In this document: piece after piece, positions 47,520 to 57,134 of the stretch
Layout of the letters: each line of letters opens with the position of its first letter
Position numbering within the stretch: position 1 is the stretch's first letter
Assembly (NCBI RefSeq): GCF_030824455.1
Contig: NZ_JAVBXR010000113.1
Coordinates: 1 to 58,222, forward strand
DNA length: 58,222 bases
Direction: 5' to 3'
DNA from: Desulfobulbus sp.
GTDB lineage: Bacteria > Desulfobacterota > Desulfobulbia > Desulfobulbales > Desulfobulbaceae
Position numbers and translations under genes: made by a program
The notes under the pieces: model-generated
Told to the model about the DNA's origin: nothing
Database searches by the model: none
What the model saw: only the letters and a program-made list of their open reading frames with translations

Positions 47520-50282
47520 ATGACCAACCCATCACCCGTCGCGACCCCGAAGGCCGAATCCACAAACTGGCACACCCTGACCCCGGAGGCGGCACTTCGC
47601 GAGCTGGCAAGCAGCGAAATCGGCCTGAGCCAGGCTCAAGCCGCGGAGCGGTTGAGCATCCACGGTCCCAATGCAATCAAGCGAAAATCCAAGGACAGCG
47701 CCTGGCGTCTGCTCTGGCGGCAGATCAACAATTCGCTGATATGGGTGCTGCTGGGGTCCGGCACGCTTGCGGTGCTCCTGGGCAAGATGACCGACGGCCT
47801 GGTGGTGCTGTCGGTGGTGGCGATCAACGCGGTCATCGGCTTTATCCAGGAGTTCAAGGCTGGCCGGGCGATCGAGGCACTGTCCGACATGGCGCCGCGC
47901 AACGCCACGGTGGTGCGCGACGGCCGCAACGCCACCGTGCCGGCGGCGGAATTGGTTCCCGGCGACGTGGTGCTGCTGGCGGCCGGCGACAGCGTGCCGG
48001 CGGATATGCGGCTGGTCAGCCTGAGAAACCTCCAGGTGGAAGAGGCGGCGCTGACCGGCGAGTCAACCGCGGCGGTCAAATCGCTGGCCCCGGTCGAGGC
48101 TGGGGCCGTGCTTGGCGACCGGACCTGCATGGTCTATAGCGGCACCCTGGTCACCTCGGGAACCGCCGCCGCCGTGGTCGCCGGCACGGGCATGGCCACC
48201 GAACTGGGTCGGATCTCCGACATGCTGGAGAGCGCCGTGGACCTTGACACCCCGCTCACCAAAAAACTGGCCGAGGTCAGCACTTGGATCACCGTCGGCA
48301 TTGGTTCGGTGTCGGTGGTCATCCTGGCCATCGGCGTCAAGCGCGCCCTGGACATGGCCATCCCCCTGGGGCCGGCCCTCAAGGAAACGCTCATCTTCGC
48401 CATTGCCCTGGCGGTCGGAGCCATTCCCGAGGGCTTGCCGGCGGTGGTCACCATTGCGCTTGCCATCGGGGTGCAGCGCATGGCGCGGCGCAACGCGATT
48501 ATCCGCCGCTTGCCGGCAGTGGAAACCCTGGGCTCCACCACGGTGATCTGCTCCGATAAAACCGGCACCCTGACCTGCAACGAAATGACCGTCACCGAAC
48601 TGACGACCTTGCAGCACGCCTGCCGGGTGGGCGGCGTCGGCTACGCCCCGGTGGGCAAATTCAGCGTTGACGGGCAAGCCGTGGAGCAGTTGCCTGCGGA
48701 TCTGCTTGATCTGTTGGTGCAATCCGTGCTCTGCAACGACGCCGCCCTGATCGAGGAGAACGGTCAGTGGTCGATCACCGGCGATCCGACCGAGGCGGCC
48801 CTACTGGTGGCCGCGGCCAAGGCTGGGTTAAACGCCAAGGAGGTCGCCAGCCAATTTCCTCGGCTCGATGAGCTGCCCTTTGCCTCGGAAAACCAGTACA
48901 TGGCCACCTTGCACGGCGGCGCGGAGCGCTTCGTGGTGATGAAGGGCGCGCCCGAGGTGGTGTTCAAGCGGTGCCTGCAGGCTGGCGACGCCGATCTGCG
49001 CCAACGGATTGCGGCCGAGATGAATCGGATGGGCGCCAAGGGCATGCGGGTGCTGGCGATTGCGGTCAAACGGGGGGAGACAGAGACCGACGCGTTAACC
49101 CCGGAGGCGGTCGCGGACGGTTTTGATTTTCTGGGATTGATTGGCATGATCGACCCGCCCCGGGCCGAGGCTGTCGAGGCCATTGCGGCCTGCCGCCGGG
49201 CTGGGATCGTGGTCAAGATGATCACTGGCGATCACCGGGCCACTGCCGCAGCCATTGGCGCGGAGCTGCAGCTGGCGGACAACGGGCAGGCGATCACCGG
49301 GGCGGAGCTGGCCGGCATGGAAGACGCCGCCCTCCAGGACACGGTCCGCGCTGTGCACATCTTTGCCCGGGTGGCGCCGGAGCACAAGCTGCGTCTGGTC
49401 AAGGCCCTGCAGAGCGACAATCATGTGGTGGCCATGACCGGAGACGGCGTCAACGACGCGCCCTCGCTCAAGCAGGCCAACATCGGCGTGGCCATGGGCA
49501 TTACCGGCACGGCCGCGGCCAAGGAATCCGCCGACATTGTCCTAGCCGACGACAACTTTGCCAGCATCAGCGCAGCGGTGGAGGAGGGGCGGCGGGTCTA
49601 CGACAATCTGCTCAAATCGCTGGCCTTTCTCCTGCCCACCAACTTAGGCCTGGCCCTGATCCTGATCTACGGCATCATGTTTTTCCCCTTTGACCCGGTG
49701 ACCAAGGTGCTGCTCCTGCCCATGCTGCCGACCCAGTTGTTGTGGATCAACCTGGTTGCCGCCGTTGCCCTGGCCCTGCCGCTGGCCTTTGAGGTGAAGG
49801 AGCCGGACATCATGCGCCGCCCGCCGCGCCGTCCTGAAGCGCCGCTGTTCAACAGCTTTGTCGTCTTCCGGGTGGTCGCGGTGTCGGTGCTGATGACCGC
49901 CGGGACCATCGCGCTGTTCAACATCGAACACCAGCAGCAACTCGCCGCCGGCGTCGCCGTGGAGCAGGCCCTGGCCAAGGCCCAGACCATGGCCGTCACC
50001 TTTGTGATTTTTTTCCAGATTTTCTACATGATTCATTGCCGTTCGCTGAAGGACAACATCTTGAAAATTGGATTTTTCAGCAACCCCACGGTGTTTTGGG
50101 GCATCGGCGTGGTTCTGGTCCTTCAGGCGCTGTTTGTCTACCTGCCGTTTCTGCAGCGGGTGTTCAAGACCTCGCCCCTGTCAATGAGCGATCTTGCCCT
50201 GGCCGTGGCCGCAAGTTTTGCCATTGTCCCCATTGTCTCCCTGGAAAAATGGATTCGCTCTCTCAAGTTTTTCAGGCGGTGA
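47520..50282 (+). CDS. P2-type cation-transporting ATPase of uncertain ion specificity
   Basis: The 920-residue pump has an N-terminal cation-ATPase domain, actuator loop TGES (179-182), the phosphorylation site D346 in CSDKTGTLT, and the hinge GDGVNDAPSLK. Ten TM segments are expected. The M4 motif is PEGLP (303-307), as in Ca2+ pumps. The M5/M6 region, however, reads NLGLA and WINLVAAVALALP, so the acidic residues that bind Ca2+ in SERCA (E771, D800) are missing. Ca2+ transport is therefore doubtful; Na+, Mn2+ or another cation is possible. It is single-gene and lies after a terminator. It is convergent with the GNAT gene. Confidence 0.9.
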   Translation: MTNPSPVATPKAESTNWHTLTPEAALRELASSEIGLSQAQAAERLSIHGPNAIKRKSKDSAWRLLWRQINNSLIWVLLGSGTLAVLLGKMTDGLVVLSVVAINAVIGFIQEFKAGRAIEALSDMAPRNATVVRDGRNATVPAAELVPGDVVLLAAGDSVPADMRLVSLRNLQVEEAALTGESTAAVKSLAPVEAGAVLGDRTCMVYSGTLVTSGTAAAVVAGTGMATELGRISDMLESAVDLDTPLTKKLAEVSTWITVGIGSVSVVILAIGVKRALDMAIPLGPALKETLIFAIALAVGAIPEGLPAVVTIALAIGVQRMARRNAIIRRLPAVETLGSTTVICSDKTGTLTCNEMTVTELTTLQHACRVGGVGYAPVGKFSVDGQAVEQLPADLLDLLVQSVLCNDAALIEENGQWSITGDPTEAALLVAAAKAGLNAKEVASQFPRLDELPFASENQYMATLHGGAERFVVMKGAPEVVFKRCLQAGDADLRQRIAAEMNRMGAKGMRVLAIAVKRGETETDALTPEAVADGFDFLGLIGMIDPPRAEAVEAIAACRRAGIVVKMITGDHRATAAAIGAELQLADNGQAITGAELAGMEDAALQDTVRAVHIFARVAPEHKLRLVKALQSDNHVVAMTGDGVNDAPSLKQANIGVAMGITGTAAAKESADIVLADDNFASISAAVEEGRRVYDNLLKSLAFLLPTNLGLALILIYGIMFFPFDPVTKVLLLPMLPTQLLWINLVAAVALALPLAFEVKEPDIMRRPPRRPEAPLFNSFVVFRVVAVSVLMTAGTIALFNIEHQQQLAAGVAVEQALAKAQTMAVTFVIFFQIFYMIHCRSLKDNILKIGFFSNPTVFWGIGVVLVLQALFVYLPFLQRVFKTSPLSMSDLALAVAASFAIVPIVSLEKWIRSLKFFRR

Positions 50283-50346
50283 AAGGGGGGCGCTGCAGCC
50301 GCCGTTTGATCTGGCGACAGACCAGACCAGAGGAGGCCTGCAGCGT

Positions 50347-50865
50347 TCAGCGGCGCGACTTCTTTTTACCCGGCTTTTGGGGGGTGGCGAGCAATTTGAA
50401 TTCAGGCGCGTAGCCAACGATGTACGAGTGGGGCGGATTGCTGCGGAGGCTGAGGAAATGGGCGTTGTTTTTGGCAAAGGGGCAGATGGGCGCGGCGCAA
50501 GGTGCAAAGCCGAATTTATGATAAAACGCGGACTTGCCCAGCACAAAAATTGCGCTTTCCTTGATGGGTTCCTGCCGCAGGGCAAAACGGAGCAGCTCGG
50601 AGCCGATGCCCTGGCCTTGCATTTGCGGTTTTACCGCCAGGGGCGCCAGATGCAGTCCGCAGACCTCGTTGCCGTCGTAGGCGGGTGAGAAACAGACGTA
50701 GGCGACGACCGCGTCGCGGTGGATGCATACCCATTCATGCAGCTCCCGCTCTTTTGCATGCAGGGCGTCAAACAGCTGTAGTTCGTTCTTGCTGGGAGCA
50801 AACGCCTGCAGCAGCAACGCGGCGGCCTTGGGGGCGTATTCGGGGGTGAGTGGGCGGATTTTCAT
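50347..50865 (-). CDS. GNAT-family N-acetyltransferase
   Basis: The 172-residue protein has the acetyl-CoA motif A (LHLAPLAVKPQMQGQGIGSELLRFAL) at about residues 70-96 and a preceding core strand AYVCFSP. GNAT enzymes acetylate amines of small molecules or proteins; the substrate here is not recognisable. The overall form is like YhbS-type proteins. The ATG at 50865 is 36 bases after the RAM-domain gene's stop codon. Confidence 0.85.
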   Translation of the reverse strand: MKIRPLTPEYAPKAAALLLQAFAPSKNELQLFDALHAKERELHEWVCIHRDAVVAYVCFSPAYDGNEVCGLHLAPLAVKPQMQGQGIGSELLRFALRQEPIKESAIFVLGKSAFYHKFGFAPCAAPICPFAKNNAHFLSLRSNPPHSYIVGYAPEFKLLATPQKPGKKKSRR

Positions 50866-50901
50866 GAACTCTTTAAATCAACAGGTGCAGCCAGTTGCGG
50901 C

Positions 50902-51177
50902 TCACATTCCCACGGCGAACATCGATTCCAGGTCGTGGCGGGAGTAGGCCTGGAAGGCGAGCATGGTCTCGGTTTTGCCAATGCCGTCGATGGCCAGCAT
51001 TTTTTTCGTGACCAGCTCGGCCAGATCGTCGTTGGTTTTGACCCGGATGATGGCCACTAGGTCGTACTTGCCGCTGACCGAGTAGACCTCGGAGATGCCG
51101 GCGATCTCCTGCAGCTTTTCGGCAACCTCATTGATTTTGTTCCGCTGGGCGTTGATCAGGATGATTGACGTCACCAT
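50902..51177 (-). CDS. Stand-alone Lrp/AsnC ligand-binding (RAM) domain protein
   Basis: The 91-residue protein consists of the RAM beta-alpha-beta-beta-alpha-beta fold (SIILINAQRNKINEVAEKL, EVYSVSGKYDLVAIIRV, DGIGKTETMLAFQAYSR) without the usual DNA-binding domain. Such stand-alone RAM proteins bind amino acids and can modulate full-length Lrp/AsnC proteins. It lies between the ferredoxin gene, which ends in a terminator, and the GNAT gene. Confidence 0.9.
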   Translation of the reverse strand: MVTSIILINAQRNKINEVAEKLQEIAGISEVYSVSGKYDLVAIIRVKTNDDLAELVTKKMLAIDGIGKTETMLAFQAYSRHDLESMFAVGM

Positions 51178-51263
51178 GGTTGCGTCTCCGGGCTGCGATG
51201 GAGGGTTTCCATCCGCCGTGTTGAAGTGGTTCGGGGTGTTGAAACGGGAAAAGGGCTGGCGTT

Positions 51264-51303
51264 AAAAAAAGTCGGGCCGACGCCGCTTGCGTCCGCCCGA
51301 CTT
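51264..51303 (-). terminator. Rho-independent terminator of the ferredoxin gene
   Basis: AAGTCGGGC (51269-51277) pairs with GCCCGACTT (51295-51303), and an inner GACGC/GCGTC extends the stem past a C-C mismatch. The minus strand continues with seven T. Confidence 0.92.
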
Positions 51304-51324
51304 CGTTGCTTCCCTAAAAAAAGC

Positions 51325-51519
51325 TTATTCGTAGGTGATGCAACCGGCCGGGCAGGAGCCCATGGCCTCTTCGATGCAGTCCTCGTCGCCGCCTTCTTCC
51401 ATAATCACATAGGCTTTGGTTGCATCGATGTCAAACCCGAAGATTTCCGGGCACAATTCCACGCAGGCCTCGCAGCCCAAACATTCTTCCTGGTCAATTG
51501 CTACTACTTGTTTCGACAT
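51325..51519 (-). CDS. Single-cluster 4Fe-4S ferredoxin
   Basis: The protein has 64 residues from the ATG at 51519, with GAGAGGA upstream. The cysteines CLGCEACVELCP plus CPAGC near the C-terminus bind one [4Fe-4S] cluster, as in monocluster ferredoxins of sulfate reducers. It is very acidic (EEGGDEDCIEEAMG). It carries low-potential electrons in the cytoplasm, and its own terminator suggests high, independent expression. Confidence 0.93.
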   Translation of the reverse strand: MSKQVVAIDQEECLGCEACVELCPEIFGFDIDATKAYVIMEEGGDEDCIEEAMGSCPAGCITYE

Positions 51520-51540
51520 TACTTGTCCTCTCACAGAGTT

Positions 51541-51577
51541 AAAAAAGAGGCGCCGACCACTTTGAACGCGGTCGGCG
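51541..51577 (-). terminator. Rho-independent terminator of the acyl-CoA synthetase/GNAT gene
   Basis: CGCCGACC (51551-51558) pairs with GGTCGGCG (51570-51577). The minus strand continues CTCTTTTTT to 51541. Confidence 0.85.
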
Positions 51578-51649
51578 GTTGCTCCCTCACGGCGTCAACG
51601 GCTTGAGCGGGCAGGGCGCCCGGGGGGCCTTGCCATTGCAGGCCTTCGT

Positions 51650-54316
51650 TTACAACTTTGCAGTTTTTAGGTCAATCGTCAATTTGTATTCCGAAGGATC
51701 TTCGCCCTGTTTGACGGTGAATCCCAGTTTCTTGCCTAAGGCGACCATGTAGCTGTTTTCTGCCAGCACAGTGCCCCAGACAATCTCCATGCCGCGTTCC
51801 TGAGCAATGCCAAGGCATTGCAGCAAGAGCTTGGCGCCGATGCCCTTGCCCTGCCAGGGGTCGCCGATCAGCACCGAAAATTCGCCGCGCTTGCCGTCCG
51901 GCTCGCCCAGGATGTTGGCCACGCCCAGCATCCGCTCCTCGCCCTCGCGGTCGTCCAGACCGACGAAGGAAATCTCGCGGTCATAATCGATCTGAGTGAA
52001 GCGGGCAAGGATCTCGTGCGACAGGGTTTTGACCACGCTGAAAAAGCGGTAGTAGATGCTGGTCGGGGTCAGCGAGTTGAACAGTTCGACAAACAACGGG
52101 GCGTCCTCGGGTTTGATCGGCCGGATGAACAGCGGCATCTGCATGTCGGTGAGATCGTGCCGTTCCAGGTGCTGCGGATAGGGACTGATCACCAGGTGCA
52201 GCTTGGCGCCGCTCTCAACCCGGGCCAGTTTGATCCGGGCGTCGACCGCGCAGGGCTGACCGTTTTTGACCAGCACCGGGTTGATGTCCATCTCGACGAT
52301 TTCGGGAAAGTCGATCACCAGCTGGGAAAGGCGCATCAACAGTTCCTCCAGCTTTTCCAGGTCTGCCGGCGGATGGTTGCGATAGCCCTTGAGCAAGGGC
52401 AGAATCCGGGTTTCCTCCATCATCCGCCGGGCCAGCAACCGGTTGAGCGGCGGCAGACCCAGAGCCTTGTCGTCAAGCACTTCGGCAAAGGCGCCGCCCG
52501 AGCCGAAACAGAGCACCGGGCCGAAGTTTTCGTCGGTCTTGCAGCCGATCAGCAGTTCAAAATCGGGATGGGCAATGAAGGGCTGGATTGAGACGCCGGT
52601 GATCCGAGCCTCCGGATTGTAGGCCTTGGCCCCGTTCATGATCCGGTGGAAGGCGTTGCGCAGGTCTTCTTCGTTGCGCAGGTCAAGCTGAACCCCGCCT
52701 GCTTCCGCCTTGTGGCTGATGTCCGGCGAGACCAGCTTCATCGCCAGCGGCAGGTCCATTTCGGCCGCCAGGGCCACGGCTTCGTCGGCTGTGGTCGCCA
52801 GCACGGTCTGGTTGACCGGGATGCCGTAGGCGGCGAGGATTTCTTTGCTCGCGATCTCGGAGAGCATCTCGGTTTCCTGCTCAAACGATTCGTAGATAGT
52901 GCGAAAGACCTGATCGCGGTTGAAGTAGAGCTCGGTGGCCAGCTTGGGCGGAACCTGGGAAAGCAGCTCCAGATTCTTGGTGTATTCATACATGTAGAGA
53001 AAGGCCCGCACCGCCCGTTCAGGGGTCTCGTAGGTGGGGATGTTCGCCTGATTGAGGATGTCGACGGCCTCGGTCATCCGTTTGCCGCCCATCCAGGAGG
53101 CAAAGACCGGCACCCGTTTGCGTTTGGCCAGCTTGGCCAGGGCTGCGGCCACCTCTTCCGGCGGGGTCAGGTCCTGGGGCACCATGATCACCAAAATGCC
53201 GTCGAATTCCCGGCAGGCCAGGCAGATTTCCAGGGCCTTGGCAAACCGTTCGACCGTGGCGTTGCCCAGGATGTCGATGGGGTTGCCCCGGCTCCAGTAA
53301 GGGGGCAGAATTTCGCCCAACTGGGTCATGACTTCGTCGGGAATATGGGCCGGTTCCAGGCCGTAAGCGGCCAGGGTGTCGGCGGCCATGACGCCCGGTC
53401 CGCCGCCGTTGGTCAGAATCGCCAGTCGCGAGCCCGCCGGCCTGGGCTGCTTGGCCATCAGCTCGGCGCAGTCGAACAGCCGGGCCAGCGACGGCACCCG
53501 GACAATGCCGGCGCGTTTGAAGGCCGCGTCGTAAGCCGCATCCTCGCCGGCCATGGCGCCGATGTGGGTCGAGGCGGCGCGGGCCCCGGCCTGGCTTTTG
53601 CCGGCCTTGAGCACAATGATGGGTTTGATTCGCGACACCGAGCGGGCGGCGCTCATGAATTTGCGCGGATTGGTCAGGTTTTCCATGTAGACCAGGATCG
53701 CCTTGACCGAACCGTCGTTGCCCAGATAGTCGATCACATCGCCGAAATCAACGTCGAGCATCGAGCCGATGGACACGAAGTGGCTGAAGCCCATGTTTTC
53801 CAGGGCCGCCCGGTCGAGAATCGAGGCGCAGATGGCGCCGCTCTGGGAAATGACCGCCAGGTTGCCTTTGGCCGGCATGCCGCCGGCAAAGGTGGCGTTG
53901 AGATTCTTGCCCGGGCGGATGACGCCCATGCAGTTGGGGCCGATGATGCGCATGCCCGAGCCTTCGGCCGCGCCCTCGATCTGTTCCTCGATCAAGGCCC
54001 CTTCCTCGCCCAGTTCCTTGCCGCCGGCGGAGATGATGATCACCCCCTGGGTGCCGGAGCGGACGCACTGACGAACGATTTCCGGGGCCGTGGCAATGGG
54101 CGTGGCGATGATTGCCAGTTCCGGCGCGGGGTCGACCTCGGTGATGGTTGCGTAGGCCTGGAGGCCGCGAATGGTCTGGTGGTGGGGATTGATGGGGACC
54201 ACGGCGCCGGCGAAACCGCCCTGGATGAGGTTGTCCATCAGGGCTGCGCCGATTGAGCCCTGTCTGTCGTTGGCGCCGATGACTGCGATGCTTTTCGGGT
54301 CAAAGAATTGTTCCAT
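51650..54316 (-). CDS. ADP-forming acyl-CoA synthetase fused to a GNAT protein acetyltransferase (Pat-like)
   Basis: The 888-residue protein has a CoA-binding domain (1-130), a succinyl-CoA ligase-like flavodoxin part (about 140-440), an ATP-grasp domain (about 475-690) and a C-terminal GNAT domain (about 730-885; GDPWQGKGIGAKLL). Pat/YfiQ-type enzymes acetylate lysines of metabolic proteins, and the ligase part is usually inactive. Here both histidines used in phosphate transfer by true ADP-forming synthetases appear retained: H251 in STHIGAMAG and H535 in DISHKAEAGG. It may thus convert acyl-CoA to acid plus ATP as well as acetylate proteins; that is inference. It has its own terminator. 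Confidence 0.9.
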   Translation of the reverse strand: MEQFFDPKSIAVIGANDRQGSIGAALMDNLIQGGFAGAVVPINPHHQTIRGLQAYATITEVDPAPELAIIATPIATAPEIVRQCVRSGTQGVIIISAGGKELGEEGALIEEQIEGAAEGSGMRIIGPNCMGVIRPGKNLNATFAGGMPAKGNLAVISQSGAICASILDRAALENMGFSHFVSIGSMLDVDFGDVIDYLGNDGSVKAILVYMENLTNPRKFMSAARSVSRIKPIIVLKAGKSQAGARAASTHIGAMAGEDAAYDAAFKRAGIVRVPSLARLFDCAELMAKQPRPAGSRLAILTNGGGPGVMAADTLAAYGLEPAHIPDEVMTQLGEILPPYWSRGNPIDILGNATVERFAKALEICLACREFDGILVIMVPQDLTPPEEVAAALAKLAKRKRVPVFASWMGGKRMTEAVDILNQANIPTYETPERAVRAFLYMYEYTKNLELLSQVPPKLATELYFNRDQVFRTIYESFEQETEMLSEIASKEILAAYGIPVNQTVLATTADEAVALAAEMDLPLAMKLVSPDISHKAEAGGVQLDLRNEEDLRNAFHRIMNGAKAYNPEARITGVSIQPFIAHPDFELLIGCKTDENFGPVLCFGSGGAFAEVLDDKALGLPPLNRLLARRMMEETRILPLLKGYRNHPPADLEKLEELLMRLSQLVIDFPEIVEMDINPVLVKNGQPCAVDARIKLARVESGAKLHLVISPYPQHLERHDLTDMQMPLFIRPIKPEDAPLFVELFNSLTPTSIYYRFFSVVKTLSHEILARFTQIDYDREISFVGLDDREGEERMLGVANILGEPDGKRGEFSVLIGDPWQGKGIGAKLLLQCLGIAQERGMEIVWGTVLAENSYMVALGKKLGFTVKQGEDPSEYKLTIDLKTAKL

Positions 54317-54416
54317 GAAGTGTGTTGTCCCTTTTGGGTTGGAGTGATGGTCTTTTCCCCCGTAAACGTCCGTGGCGGCGACGGCGTCTGTTCCGCTGGC
54401 CGCAGGTATCCCTCAC

Positions 54417-57134
54417 CTACCCTTTCCTGCCTCGCTTGACAAGCATTTTGCGGAGATAATCGACCGCAAAAATGAGTGCAATTCCCAGCCAGGCAAGTCC
54501 GTAGATTTCCGGCGCGACCGGCCCAGTCCCTAGCGCCCGCGCCAGCGGCGGCCAGTAGAGAATGGCCCAGGAAAGAACGAGCTGAATCAGGATTCCGGCA
54601 AGGATCAAGCGGTTGCGGACCAGGCCGAGATCAAGGCCCGAATTTTGCTCAAATCGACGGCCAATCAGGTTGCCGATCTGCATCAGCAGGATGGCGGCCA
54701 GGGTGACGCCGGTGGCCGAGTGGAGCAGCGGCGAGGAGGGGGGCAGGGGATTGCCGTAGCGCCAGCCGCCGTTGTGGAGCACTAAAAAAAAGAGCAGGAG
54801 CGACCACGCGCCTTCGATCAGGCCGAGAAACAGGTAGCTGCGGACCATCAACTCACGGGTCAGCAGACTTTCAGAGGGGTTGCGCGGCGGTTTGCGCATG
54901 ACCTCGGGGTCGGAGGGTTCCTGGCCCAGACCCATGGAAGGAACCAGGTCCGTGCCCAGATCAATGGCAAGGATGTGGATGATGTTGAGCGCCAACGGCA
55001 CCGGCAGGACGATGTACAGCAGATATGGCAGGATTTCCGGGCCGTTGCTCACCAGGACATAACTGGTGAATTTTTTCATGTTCGCAAACACGGTCCGCCC
55101 CTCTTCGACCCCGTCGACGATGGAGGCGAAATTGTCGTCGAGCAGGATGATTTGGGCCGATTCGCGGGCCACGTCCGTACCCATTGTTCCCATGGCGATG
55201 CCAATGTCCGCGGCCCGTAACGCCGGGGCGTCATTGACCCCGTCGCCGGTCATGGCCACTACCAAGTCCATGTGTTTCAACGCCGTGACGATCTTCATCT
55301 TTTGCTCAGGCGAGGTCCGGGCAAAGACGCAGACCCCCTGCTGCAGTTGTTCGACCAGCGCCTCCACGGTCAAGGTTTTGAGCGCCTCTCCGGTGAGATG
55401 GGCGGTGCAGCCGGGTTCCACGATCCCGGCCTTGGCCGCCACCGCCATCGTCGTGGCCGGGTGGTCGCCGGTGATGATGATCACCTTGATTCCGGCTGTT
55501 CGACATTTGGCTACCGCCGAGGCCACTTCGGGCCGCACCGGGTCTTCGATGCCGAGGAATCCGGCCAGGATGAGATCGTGTTCCAGGGCGTCGGCCGCGA
55601 CTTCATCGGTTGGCGAGTTCGCCGTTGCGACCACTTCGGCGAGTTCCGCCTGAGCCAAGGGCCGATAGGCAACGGCAATCACCCGCAGTCCCTGACTTGC
55701 CAGTTGCTGCATGACGATTTCGCTCGCCGCCAGTTGGTCGGCAAGAGGCGCATTTTTTTCGTTGTCTTCGCAGGACCCGATCGCGCTCACCATCGGCCGG
55801 ACGGCCTCGAAAGCGCCTTTGACCACGAAGAGGTGTTGTTCTCCCATGCGCACAATGCCGCCGGAACGCCGTTTGTCGACGTCAAAGGCAAAGAAGCGCA
55901 TTACTTGCTGGGCCTCGGCCAATTGTTGCCCCGGATGCAGACCAATCCATTTGTTGGCCACCGCCACATCCAGGGGATCGCCGAGCAGTTGATCGCCTGC
56001 CTGGCGGACGTCGGAGGCGGCCAGGGCCAGAGCGGCGAGAGCGTGTTCCTGCTCCGGCGTCATCGCCGCCCCGGTGAGCGGTTCGGCCAGTCGGGTGATG
56101 GTCAGTTGGTTCATGGTCAAGGTGCCGGTTTTGTCGGTGCAGATCACATGCACCGCGCCCAGGGCCTCGACTGCATTGAGACTGGTGACCAGCACATTTT
56201 TCTTGGCCATGCGCAGACTGCCCATCACCAGGGCAAGGGTCAGGGTGGGCAGCAGTCCTTCCGGCACATTGGCGACAATGATGCCCATCATGAACACCAG
56301 ATTCATCCACAACGGCTTGCCGCTGAGCATCCCATAGAGAAAAAAGGAGAAGCCCATGGTGCAGGCGATGGTGGTGAGGATGCGGATCATCCGAGAAATT
56401 TCGCGTTCAAGCGGCGAGCTGGTGCGGCGGATGGTCTGGGACAATTGGGCGATGCGGCCAAAACGGGTGCGCAGTCCGGTGGCAAAGACCACCCCTCGGC
56501 CGGTCCCTTTGATCACAGTGCAGCCGGCAAAGCCGATGTTTTCGCATTCTTCCAAACTTTTTTCCTGCATTTGAGGTGTGAGCCGAATGGCGGCCGATTC
56601 GCCGGTGAGCGGCGCATTGTCGATCATCAACCCATCGGCGGCGACAATACGCAGGTCGGCGGCAATCTTGTCGCCCTCGGAGAGGATCACCACATCGCCG
56701 GGAACGATCTCGGCGGCCGGTATGCGGCTGATCCGACCGTCCCGGCAGACTTCGACCAGATGGGGGATGAATTTTTTCAAGGCCTCCATAGCCTTTTCCG
56801 CCCGGTATTCCTGGATAAAGCTGAACAGGGCGTTGAGCAGCGCCACCACGATCAGGGCCCATCCGAGCATCCCCATGCCCTCTTCGGGATTAATCCGATG
56901 GGCGACAAAACAGATGGCAGCGGAGATAATCAGGAGCAGGGCAAAAAAATTGGTGAACTGGCGTCCCAGGGTGCGGGCCAGTTTCCAGCGGTCGACCACC
57001 TCGAACGAGTTGGGGCCGATGTGGAGGAGCCGTTCTGCAACCTCGGACGGCGTCAAGCCTTCAGGGCCCGCTTGCAGCGAGGCATAGACCTGTTCCGGCG
57101 GAATCTGGCCGATATGAGCGGGTTGCTGGTTCAT
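54417..57134 (-). CDS. P2C-like (Na+,K+-ATPase-type) cation-transporting ATPase
   Basis: The 905-residue pump has TGES (177-180), D334 in CTDKTGTLT, and GDGVNDAPAL. M4 reads ANVPEGLLPTLTL (288-300), close to the VPEGLLATVTV of animal Na,K-ATPase. M5/M6 has NGPEILPYLLYIV and AIDLGTDLVPSMGLGQE, close to IPEITPFLL and CIDLGTDMVPAISLAYE of that pump. A bacterial P2C-type exchanger is thus likely. No beta-subunit-like gene is present. The start ATG shares four bases (ATGA) with the stop of the universal stress protein, so both are made from one mRNA. Confidence 0.92.
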   Translation of the reverse strand: MNQQPAHIGQIPPEQVYASLQAGPEGLTPSEVAERLLHIGPNSFEVVDRWKLARTLGRQFTNFFALLLIISAAICFVAHRINPEEGMGMLGWALIVVALLNALFSFIQEYRAEKAMEALKKFIPHLVEVCRDGRISRIPAAEIVPGDVVILSEGDKIAADLRIVAADGLMIDNAPLTGESAAIRLTPQMQEKSLEECENIGFAGCTVIKGTGRGVVFATGLRTRFGRIAQLSQTIRRTSSPLEREISRMIRILTTIACTMGFSFFLYGMLSGKPLWMNLVFMMGIIVANVPEGLLPTLTLALVMGSLRMAKKNVLVTSLNAVEALGAVHVICTDKTGTLTMNQLTITRLAEPLTGAAMTPEQEHALAALALAASDVRQAGDQLLGDPLDVAVANKWIGLHPGQQLAEAQQVMRFFAFDVDKRRSGGIVRMGEQHLFVVKGAFEAVRPMVSAIGSCEDNEKNAPLADQLAASEIVMQQLASQGLRVIAVAYRPLAQAELAEVVATANSPTDEVAADALEHDLILAGFLGIEDPVRPEVASAVAKCRTAGIKVIIITGDHPATTMAVAAKAGIVEPGCTAHLTGEALKTLTVEALVEQLQQGVCVFARTSPEQKMKIVTALKHMDLVVAMTGDGVNDAPALRAADIGIAMGTMGTDVARESAQIILLDDNFASIVDGVEEGRTVFANMKKFTSYVLVSNGPEILPYLLYIVLPVPLALNIIHILAIDLGTDLVPSMGLGQEPSDPEVMRKPPRNPSESLLTRELMVRSYLFLGLIEGAWSLLLFFLVLHNGGWRYGNPLPPSSPLLHSATGVTLAAILLMQIGNLIGRRFEQNSGLDLGLVRNRLILAGILIQLVLSWAILYWPPLARALGTGPVAPEIYGLAWLGIALIFAVDYLRKMLVKRGRKG

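Noticed and set aside
50283..50346. Terminator between the convergent P2 ATPase and GNAT genes
   Set aside because: CGCTGCAG and CTGCAGCG are complementary but enclose a long loop, and no T-run follows on either strand.
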